Source of the DNA: Diphasiastrum complanatum
Taxonomy: Eukaryota; Streptophyta; Lycopodiopsida; Lycopodiales; Lycopodiaceae
Length of the DNA: 64,000 bases
Reading direction: 5' to 3'
Assembly: GCA_029204225.1 (NCBI GenBank)
Contig: CM055097.1
Span: forward strand, 58,706,651 to 58,770,650
Part shown: in pieces, positions 55,319 through 64,000 of the stretch
How positions within the stretch are numbered: the first letter of the stretch is position 1
Layout of the letters: every line of letters begins with the position of its first letter
Notes under the pieces: model-generated
The model's input: only the letters and a program-made list of their open reading frames with translations
The model's database searches: none
Told to the model about the DNA's origin: nothing
Translations under genes and position numbers: made by a program

Positions 55319-56480
55319 GATGGGATCTGGTGGAGCATACCTTCTAGAAGCTAGTGAGAGATTGAATTCTACAAATTATGCTATTTGGAAGGTTAGGATG
55401 GAGTCATTGTTGGTGATCCAAGACTTTTATGAGTTCTTGATTGAAGATGAAGATGAACCTCTAGGTGCACATGAGTTAGCTAGATACAAGAAGAGATTTA
55501 GGCTTGTACTTCATTGTGTGAAAATGAATGTGAGCAATGATTTGTTGAGAGAAGTATTAGCATGTACTATTGTGAAAGAGGCTTGGGAGTCTTTAAAATC
55601 AATCCATGAATCTAGTAACACTTCAAGAGTACTCATGCTTAGAAATCAGATTTTGCAAAGCAGGAGGAGAAGTGAGGAGAGTGCACCAGATTATGTACTC
55701 AGAATCAAGTCTCTTAATAGGGAGTTGGCTTCCATTGGAGAGAAGATTCATGATGGAGAGTTTGCACAAATTGTCCTTAATGGTCTAGGAGATGACTTTG
55801 CAAATTTGGTCCAACGTTTTGCCATCCAAGACACTTTGCCAACTATAGAAAAACTTCACAGTGTATCAGTGGCTGAAGAGTGTAGGATGCTCCACACCAA
55901 GGCAAGAATGAGCTCATTGTCTTTGTAGGATGGAGATGAGAAAGCCAAATTCTCATTCAAGGGCAAAAAGAAGACCAATGGAAAGAAGAATCATCCCAAG
56001 GAGGCCAGAGAAGAGGATGATGCATCGAGCTCAAAGGACAAGTCAAAGCAAAAATGCTTCTTTTGTGGAAAGAAGGGGCATTATGCATCCGAATGCTACA
56101 AGAGGCTAAGAGCAAAAGAGGAGGAGGACAAACAAGGGAACCTTGCATATGAAGAGGATGAAGATGAGGAGATCTCATCTTTGATGGCATCTACATCCAC
56201 TCCAACAAGCAAAAGCAACTCAAAGAACACTTGGTGGATTGATAGTGGGGCTAGCTACCACATGACTTTCCAAAAGGACACATTATCAACCTTACACTCT
56301 TTCAATGGTGCTAATAAATTTGTTTCTTTAGCAAATGATCAAGAGTGTAAGATAGATGGTATTGGTACCATCTCATTAAGTCTAGGATCTAGCAAAAGGA
56401 TGGATCTAGAAAATGTTCTTTTTGTACCATCAATTACCAGGAGCTTGCTTAGTGTTGGACAACTAATGGTTCTACTTGTT
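55319..56480 (+). pseudogene. Copia F gag-protease, plus strand, 3'-truncated
   Basis: From the ATG at 55319: ERLNSTNYAIWKVRMESLLV, EAWESLKSIHESSNTSRVLM, GLGDDFANLVQRFAIQDTLP. It meets TAG at 55926, then in the same frame KCFFCGKKGHYASECY (an intact CCHC knuckle near 56050) and WWIDSGASYHMTF (a copia protease with an intact DSGA active site) up to SLLSVGQL. Only one stop interrupts 385 codons, so it is young. It breaks off at about 56465, before integrase. Confidence 0.88.
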
Positions 56481-56696
56481 TCTTAGGTTGAAGCCATACT
56501 ACAGCCTGAAGTACACACGTGTGGGCTAGATTTCAATGTTAATCAATGCTTTTGACTGTTAATGCTTGTTGTTTGTCAAATTGCCAATCTAGATCAGCTT
56601 TTTTGTATCTAGTTTTTTGATAGATTGTTAAGCAATCATCCAATCACTCTTGTGGATCTTTTGTAGATCCATTTATGGTCCTAAAGTACAGTACTT

Positions 56697-57609
56697 TCAC
56701 ACAAGGATGCAGTTATGACAGACGGGGAGGTCGACTTTATTGGTTGGATAGTCGAGATCAAGTGCTAGGGATTGTCTAGACATGTTCAATACAGATGCAT
56801 AACTTAAGTGTCCTAAGCGATGATGCCATAGTAATGCTTTAATGAAAAGAACAGGGGTTTTCAAGGCTTGACTAGCATTAGAATAACAATGTGCCAATCT
56901 ATATAAGTATCCATGTCTCTTGCTGAGTGCAAGGATCTTATTGCTCCTATCAATAATTCTGCATTGGTCAGATTCAAACTCCCTTTTTCCAAACCTCATG
57001 GGGTTCTTTGCTTGAGCGAGCCTTAGTCGAACATTTGTTCTAGATGTGAGCTACAGTGGAAAACAACTTTAGCCCATAAATTCTTTGGTAAAGATGCATG
57101 TGCCAACATGCATTTGGCTGACTCGACATGATATGATTATTTCTCTCGATTAAGCCGTTTGATTGAGGCGAATAGGAAGTGAAAAACTGACAGTATTGTG
57201 CTAGGATCTTGCTTGTCCTATCAACTACTTTACATTGATCTGATTCGAATTCTACTCTGTTTCCTAAATCTGTATTTTCGCTAACAAAGAGCAAATTTGT
57301 AGAAAGATTTGGTACATGAAGGATACTTGAGAGTAGTTTGGATTGATCAATTGCAAAGCTTAATCTTATTGTATCTTCACCTCTGATAGCTTGTGTGCTA
57401 TTGTCACCTAGGTGAACAAACTTATTGGTACTGTAAGGCATATAGGACTCGAAACAGCCAATATGGCTAGTCATATGCTGAGTGGCTCTGGAATCAAAAA
57501 ACCAGGAGTTGTCGTCTGATGCTTTTTGATGGCTTGTCATGAATGCATTGTGATCCGCTTCTTGATTCGATTGAGATGCTTTTGCAGCTGTATTTTCTAT
57601 ATGATTCAA
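56697..57609 (-). pseudogene. Copia G protease, pre-integrase and integrase scraps
   Basis: 57040-57609 reads NSWFFDSRATQHMTSH (protease, DSGA changed to DSRA), LGDNSTQAIRGEDTIRLSF, then jumps to the integrase end motif YSPQSNGLIERNN. 56697-56999 reads the pre-integrase domain (LWHHRLGHLSYASVLNMSR). The order is disturbed by deletion. Confidence 0.8.
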
Positions 57610-57889
57610 TAGCCCTTGTTGTTGTTCTTAGCTTGTAGAATGCGATAATCATGAATCTCGTGGTTGGTTCGCTTGCAGTATCTGTAGAAAAACTTCTTCT
57701 TTGTCGGCGGCTTCTCGATTGCTCTTGACGATTTCGTGTCGGCTTCTGTGGCTTTGAGCCTCTCTTCTTTTGCTTGTTCGAATTCTTATTGGCATATCGG
57801 GTGTGAGAGTCGACAATAGAGGAACTAGAAGGTTCGTTTCTTCTTGTCTCTTCTTGCAACAACATCGCAATGACTCGTGATAGAGTCAA
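57610..57889 (-). pseudogene. Copia G gag tail with degenerate zinc knuckle
   Basis: The minus strand continues the gag in several frames: a basic stretch, then FYRYCKRTNHEIHDYRILQA, where the first Cys and last Cys of CCHC have become Tyr. It is related to CKYCKRNNHEIKDY of element A. Confidence 0.65.
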
Positions 57890-58405
57890 CTATGGGTGTG
57901 TGGTGATCATCATCACCCAATCATGATACAATATTGGCAAGCTTGAAAGCAGTGTCATTACTGCGTCTTGATCATCTATGATAGATCCAACAACGGCCAT
58001 TTGCTGTAGCAGGTTATTGAATTGGTTAATGTGATTTTGTAATGAATCACCATTTGTCATCTTGGGAGAGAAGAATTTTCTCCTAAGATGTAGCTTGGAA
58101 GCTACGTCGTGTACTTTGTACATGGTGCTCAATATGTCCCAGACGTTCTTGGAGGTATGATCTTCAGACACATGGCCAATTTTCGTGTCTGAGATGTTGA
58201 GGATGATCAGCATGAAAGCTTTTCCATCCTTCAGCTTCCATCGAGAGATTGCAATATCGTCTGCTTCGGGTCTTGCCTTTACACTTGTGACAACATTATA
58301 CAAGTCCTTAGCCATTAACGCAGTTTTCATCTTAAATTTCCACAGATAATAGTTGGATTCATCAAGCTTGTCCATGTTGGGACTGGTTTTTCCTTGGAAA
58401 TCCAT
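57890..58405 (-). CDS. Copia G gag (UBN2 type), intact frame
   Basis: From the ATG at 58405 a 171-codon frame is fully open: MDKLDESNYYLWKFKMKTAL, KAFMLIILNISDTKIGHVSE, NVWDILSTMYKV, LHLRRKFFSPKMTNGDSLQN, LLQQMAVVGSIIDDQDAVMT. The YYLW-K motif at the start and the LLxxLP end are typical of copia gag. It lies 141 bp from the primer site. It would form the capsid; the rest of the element is damaged. Confidence 0.88.
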   Translation of the reverse strand: MDFQGKTSPNMDKLDESNYYLWKFKMKTALMAKDLYNVVTSVKARPEADDIAISRWKLKDGKAFMLIILNISDTKIGHVSEDHTSKNVWDILSTMYKVHDVASKLHLRRKFFSPKMTNGDSLQNHINQFNNLLQQMAVVGSIIDDQDAVMTLLSSLPILYHDWVMMITTHP

Positions 58406-58546
58406 GTGGAAGTTAGTCTAAGTGATGGTGATAACTATTAGCGACTTAAGAGTAAAAATCTAATGCAATTTATAGAACAAGAAAACAATTGTTCTATTGG
58501 ACGATAGAACCGGGTTCTGTGGGAAGCTTATCAAGCTATAACAATA

Positions 58547-58558
58547 GGTCTGATACCA
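58547..58558 (-). other. Copia G primer-binding site
   Basis: The minus strand reads TGGTATCAGACC directly after the LTR end, one base from the usual TGGTATCAGAGC. Confidence 0.8.
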
Positions 58559-59359
58559 TGTTGGGAAAATGACCGTGGTGGACGGACAAGTCAAACAATT
58601 GGATCGAAATGATCCTACTATTGCACGAAGGCAATGGTCGACTAATTCTCTCAGTGCGCGGGCACACAAGACAGAGCTTAATTGCATTTATGTGGAAGAA
58701 GAAGAGTAGTTGTTAATTTATTCAGATTGAATGTATAGAAATACAAGTCAGATGACGTTGGTGAGCACAAAACAATAGCGGACTATGATCTATAACAACT
58801 ATGAGCTTATTCTGACAATCAATCTAAGAAGGAAGAATCAATGCTTGAAAGCATCTAATATGTCTATCGCTAATAAGTGTCGTCTCGGCGTCTGTGAGCG
58901 CTCGAGTGTATATTGAATCAGCCTATCTCATCTGGCATCAATTAGCTTACATTGGCATAATTTATTGATTACAATGATCAACTATATACAATTTACATTT
59001 GTGCAAATGTATGTACGAGAAGATGGCATGGAGCCGTTGTGCCATCTAGAGTAGATCGTGGCTGCTGCTGTCATTGTCCAAGTAGTTGCACAATATAGGA
59101 AGTGGGCGTGAGAAGGCTTCGACTATTCAGAGTCGAGCATGTCATTGTCGATAGTCAATGGAGTCAGGATAGTTGTTTGATGTGAGTTATAAGTTGGACT
59201 CCCCGATAAGTCGGCCAACTTGTTGGACTGCCATTCTCTTGCATGTCTCCGATAATAGAGTATTTCTGCAGACTATGCGACAATGCGTGTAAAATTGCAG
59301 CAATGTGAATGGAACTAGATTAACATGGAATTTAGGAGAGTAGAGGAATAAATCCAACA
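58559..59359 (-). repeat. Copia G 5' LTR (801 bp)
   Basis: It starts TGTTGGGAAAATG and ends AATAAATCCAACA on the plus strand, with inverted ends TGTTGG/CCAACA and the primer site abutting on the left. No complete 3' partner remains in the window. Confidence 0.8.
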
Positions 59360-62300
59360 ATGATGACTCGGCACCGACTCAACACTATCGACTGTCAAGT
59401 GGTACCACTCAGAATAGACCTCTTTCTCTGCCAAATCCGATACAGAATATGTTACCGTTCAAACATGCCAATGTATACAATAACTGCTCATTGTCATGCC
59501 CATCGCCTACAGTTCAGTGTAGACACTTCTTGTAAACACTTACATCACATTATGTCTAAACACCAGTTCACAAGAATGAGTTGAACGATAAACTTTGTTA
59601 TTTTGTGTATATTTACAATAGATCAGAATAAGACAAAGATCATTGAAATAAATAATCATATATCAGAATTTGAATAAGAATTCATGTGTATTAGATTATT
59701 TGAGTCCTTAGAATCAGATATATCAAGAGAGCGAGAGTAAGTATATCAGGTATTAAGCAGCCAATTGAATTATTATAAAATTTGGGTGAATAAATCTACA
59801 AACAAATAATTTTTTGGAGGGAAGAATAGGTGGTATGGGACATTAATAATTGCCAAAACAATTTTTTTGTGTGAGAATGATCTATACACTGATGATTAGT
59901 ATTTACTTCTAAAGTAAGCCTAATAGTGAAAACCATTGGTCATGTTTTTGGATATTTTATAAAGTTTTGAGGTACTGATTTGGATCCCAATGTGGCAACT
60001 CACCATTTACAGAATCTAGAATCCCTTAGATGTTATTTCTCATTTAATTGAATTTTTACTTTTTAGAAATTTCTCTGTTACAAGACATCAATTTGATTTT
60101 AATGATTCCTACCAGTGTGAAGATATTCTTATGAAGGACTATCATCATCATGTGAATTACTACGTGTAAAGAAGACTTGAGATTCAAGTGAATTGAAGGT
60201 CATTGAATTTCAATTTCTTAAACCAGATTTGCTTTCTTTTGCATAAATAGACTTTACTTGAATGTTGATTAATGTCACTCTAGTTAAAAATATTTAAAAG
60301 AAAAGCCCTAGTTGTAATAGAGTGAATCCTTTGTGGAAAATATTATTATTGACAAGTTCATGGTTTTAGATCTTCTCATACATCATCTCTCCAAACAACT
60401 TTTGTTGAGATTTTGTGATTCTAAAAGAAAGGGGGGGGGGGGGGGTGTGAGTGATGGGATGAATTATATCAAAGGATCTATTAGTTGCACAATAAAAAAA
60501 AGCCTGGAACGTGTATGGAAATGTGATTATCCAAAAGCATTTGTGGACAAATCCTAAGTAAGCTACAAAAATGGAACATTTATGGAAATGTGATTCTCTG
60601 AAAGCATTTGCAAACAAATCCAGTGTAAGTTACATAAATGGAACTATTTGAAAGTAATAGAAAATTCTCTAGGATTGTCAAGAGCAATGTAGAACTAGAG
60701 GAAGTTTGAAACTTGAAATCATTATTTATATGTATCAGTAGTACAAAAAAAAAATCAAAGTTTCTAATCCCATTTTTATTCAAGATTGAAGTAAATTTGA
60801 TGAATGTCCGTATAGGATCAACCTAATCTATGTTTGAGGACTTGGATCAGTGTGGGGTTGATTGAATATAAAAAATTCTGCTATTAGTGGTGAGTTGGAT
60901 TGGAAAACTTATGAGAGTGGATATGGTTCCATCTCAAAAATTTCCTAGACATGTCATTTACTCTTGAAAAATAGAAATTTCATTGTAAAAACTGAGTTAC
61001 AAGATTCTCAATTAGATATGTGAGAAAAATATGTAGAGAGGATTTGCAATATACAAAGCATGATATGTACTTGATCATGGTGGACTATTTTCTTACAGAC
61101 ATTTTAATCTTGTGGGATCTGTTATGTGTTCATGGTTACTGGATTTATATCGTATACTTAAACTAGTCGGTGAACATAGACATATGAACAAGTAATGTTT
61201 GAAATAATCACTTGTAGATTAATAAGTCTTTTTGGAGAAGGATGACTTATTGACTGAAAGATGAGTTAGAAGAGGATTTGAATGTGGTGGTATACTAGCA
61301 TAGGCAAATTCATCACCTATACATTTGAGATTTTATGAATTATTAGCAATCAACATGAGTAGCTAGGTTAGTCCCGATTAAAGTTAATTGATTAGAACAA
61401 GCAATTTACAAAGAATTTATTAGGAACTGTTTTGAGTTACATTGATTATAAGATGCATAATTTGTGAGTCATCATGATTCATCAGTAAAAGTTATGTGCA
61501 TAAAATATAGGAAATTCTTGGTATAGGATATTTCCTAGTTGAGAAATAGACTCAGTTCCCTGGTGATTGTATCCTAGAGAGCTCACAATGACAAATACAC
61601 TTTGACAACTAAAATATGGAAAATGTAAAATCAATGTATTATCTAGAGAGGGAAAATAGATAATGTAGATCACCATCAAAACTTACCTATATCAAGAATA
61701 CAAATGAGGAGGGTTTTGCCCTATTTATAATCTTATCATGGATCTCTCATTTAGATCCTTCTAGATCATCTATTAATGTCAAATCTTAACAATCAAAATT
61801 GTCAATAGTGCACATTACACATTGAAGAATGTAGACAATAAATTTACATAAAGCACTATAAAAAAATTTGATGTGTATTTTAAAGCAACTTCAATTGGCA
61901 GAATTTGACAGCTGCCCAGTGCAAAAATTGCATAACAAACTTGACGCATCAGAGGAACCTTACATCAGTGTAAGGTTCCATTGTCTTCAGCTACCTGCTT
62001 GGTAGAGATGCTGCAAAACGCTTCACTAGCTTCCATTTACCCAATCACTTTCTGCGCTAATTTTATCAGATTGAATCAACCGCGACTCAGCTGTGTTGTC
62101 CTTTTGATGCATCACAATTGAGGAGTTATTGATTGTCAGGCAGCCCCGTAGGTCCTTCACATAAGCTGAAGATTCTTAGTTCACAAAAGCTGCATGCTAA
62201 ATTAATTGCCATGATTGCAGTCCTTAGCTTTTCCTTGTTCATCCCTTGCTCAGTCGCCCGATCAAAGTGTACATGAAAACACGACGGAGAAGTGTAGAAA

Positions 62301-62384
62301 ATGCGGGGAGGAAGAGTAGAAACTACCTCTGACAACTTCTGGAAAGTTACAAAACGGGGTAAATTTTTTTAAAGAGCTTTACGC
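59360..62384. other. AT-rich intergenic sequence, no gene recognised
   Basis: Frames are short and unconvincing. A minus-strand frame at 62126-62335 (ATEQGMNKEKLRTAIMAIN) has a protein-like look but no family I recognise. Confidence 0.4.
60431..60445. repeat. Poly-G run, 15 bases
   Basis: Fifteen G residues are followed by TGTGAGTG, in otherwise AT-rich sequence. Confidence 0.9.
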
Positions 62385-62498
62385 CGGGAAAGGCCCCCTC
62401 CTCAGGCCTTTCCCGATTTAAGGCTTTGGGCCCTCGGGCTCACGCCCTCGGGCCCAAAGCCTTAAATCTAGGAAGGCCCTCAAATGGGGACCTTCCCC
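62385..62498. repeat. GC-rich foldback (long inverted repeat), 114 bp
   Basis: Inner arms are perfect over 18 bp: ATTTAAGGCTTTGGGCCC at 62416-62433 and its reverse complement at 62450-62467. The outer arms pair imperfectly (GGGAAAGGCCCC with GGGGACCTTCCCC), and the loop repeats GCCCTCGGGC. It is far richer in GC than its surroundings. It could be a foldback or MITE-like element. Confidence 0.85.
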
Positions 62499-63001
62499 TA
62501 TAATTAACTTTCAAGCTTTGAAGAATGTAGTCAATATATTTATTTATCGTTCAAGCTAAGCAAGTGAATATGATTGGTGGTCAATTTATGTAACCAATAA
62601 AGCTATTTAACTTTCAAGCTTAGTAAGTGCATATAATTGGAGGTCAAATCTCACCTCCTCCAAGCTAGATTTCACAAGTGTGAGACCTAAATTTGGCAAG
62701 GGTGTGTCCCTAGGTTTGTTTCCAACTTGGCCTATGTTGGTATTTGCATATTTTCTCACAAAGCAATGAAATATGGTTTGTTATTTTAATGAAAGAATAG
62801 TAGATACTTGCATAAATTGTAAGAAATGAATCTCTAAAATTTTGTGATTTTTAATTTTGGGTCCATTTGTCCAAGCTTGCCAAGTGACATTGGTAGAGAG
62901 GGGACCCAAAATGTTCAATAAGAGAAAATTTCATCTCAACAAAAATGTTAAAACATGAAACATAGCGAGCATGGAATACAAGAAATAGATAAATAAATAA
63001 A

Positions 63002-63004
<3 letters not shown>

Positions 63005-63043
<39 letters not shown>

Positions 63044-63044
63044 T

Positions 63045-63079
<35 letters not shown>
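63005..63079. repeat. (AT)n followed by a 35-base G run
   Basis: An AT dinucleotide run to 63040 is followed by TGGT and 35 G residues (63045-63079). Such a run may form G-quadruplexes, or may have an inaccurate length from sequencing. Confidence 0.92.
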
Positions 63080-63080
<1 letters not shown>

Positions 63081-63410
63081 GGGACGACAAAATCACGTAA
63101 CAACAAAAAGATTCACTTAATTGTATCTAAAGTTCAGACTCCACCTTTTTAGCCAAAACTATACCGTTCTAATTTTCTGGTTTTGATGACAACACCTAGC
63201 TAGACCTTTGGTGCTTGATTGCATAAGGGATCTTGGCCTCTCTATGTCGTGTCCATCGTGAATGTCCTCTTTTGCACTTTGGATTTATGTGATAATGTTT
63301 TCATTTATTTATCGTGTTGTGTTTTTGCACTCATCACAAAGATAAGGATCATTTCATGCAACTTAATTAATAGCACTAGGGAACATGGCTCTAAATTACA
63401 AGCTTCTCTT

Positions 63411-63444
<34 letters not shown>

Positions 63445-64000
63445 TGGCTCACTGCAAAGATTTGGGTAAGTTTTATTGCTATACGATGGGTACTTTTTGG
63501 TAGCATGAAAAAACTTGATACAATGTTGTACATAATGTAAATTAGTGTTTGTTTTTGTGAAATTACAATCAGTAATTGACTGTATTCTCTTGTAGGCGGA
63601 ATGAAAGTTCCAACTTTAGAGTCCCTCGAAAATGACATTGGGGACAAAAAAATCCAATATCCTAGAAAGTTGTCTAATGCTATTCAGCCGGACATGGATG
63701 GATGCAGTGAAGAGCATGGAACAACCTGATATACATGGTGGTGCAAAAAGTTTATTGTGGAGGTAGAGTGTGTCATAATATTTTGAAGTATTTTGTATGC
63801 ATATAAATATACATGCTTGTGGTGATATAGTGAGCCATTTTTTTGTTTGTTGCATTGTATAGATACTTGTTGAAAGGTGTGCAAAATAAAGAGGTTGGCA
63901 TAATGCCCAAGCTTTTTTTGTTATAGAGGCAGACTTTGGAGAGTGATAGTTGCATGTACAACTAGAAATATCACCTCAGTAGAGAGGGGGGTTGACACCA
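63080..64000. other. AT-rich sequence with a (GT)n run at 63413-63440
   Basis: No gene or transposon is recognised. The GT run is the only clear feature. Confidence 0.5.

Noticed and set aside
1-64000. CRISPR array, prophage, bacterial operon or defence system
   Set aside because: Spliced genes, plant retrotransposons and microsatellites show nuclear eukaryotic DNA; no regularly spaced repeats with spacers occur.

Overview
The window is nuclear DNA of a land plant with a large, repeat-rich genome. It carries one recognisable host gene, on the minus strand: FAS2, the middle (p60-class, WD40) subunit of chromatin assembly factor 1. The start codon is at 39507. Ten coding exons can be followed down to 19139, all with GT-AG borders and compatible phases, giving 371 codons plus 2 nt of a protein usually near 490 residues. 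The remaining exons must lie left of the window. Intron 4 is about 16 kb and intron 10 runs at least 19 kb to the window edge; both are packed with transposons. Large introns of this kind fit a fern, lycophyte or gymnosperm better than a compact-genome plant, but I cannot name the species. A perfect E2F-type site lies 135 bp upstream of the FAS2 ATG, which suits an S-phase gene.

Layout. 1-420 and about 10640-10975: two pieces of a LINE. 421-5579: hAT copy 1, 3'-truncated and internally deleted. 5806-about 10400: a decayed Ty3/gypsy chromovirus, plus strand. 11117-18503: a nearly complete minus-strand Ty3/gypsy chromovirus with 451-bp LTRs, a 5-bp target duplication, an initiator-Met type primer site and a 616-bp tandem duplication that copies the primer site. 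18509-39507: FAS2. Inside intron 4 are a plus-strand gypsy fragment (22690-23536), a minus-strand gypsy (23640-26202 and 31738-31846) split by hAT copy 2 (26203-31729, both terminal inverted repeats and an 8-bp target duplication), hAT copy 3 (31847-35912), an older hAT scrap (36080-36240) and a perfect 22-bp-arm hairpin. 39651-42195: no recognised gene. 42196-59359: an estate of degenerate Ty1/copia elements in both orientations. 59360-64000: AT-rich sequence with simple repeats and one GC-rich foldback, no gene recognised.

How it works together. The transposon proteins are almost all broken by stops, frameshifts or deletions. The FAS2 exons are intact and splice in frame, so FAS2 looks like the only gene under selection here. 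I found no new defence, toxin or metabolic system. The main interest is a conserved replication-coupled nucleosome-assembly gene whose two giant introns have become nested transposon stores, and several unusual structural details of those elements.
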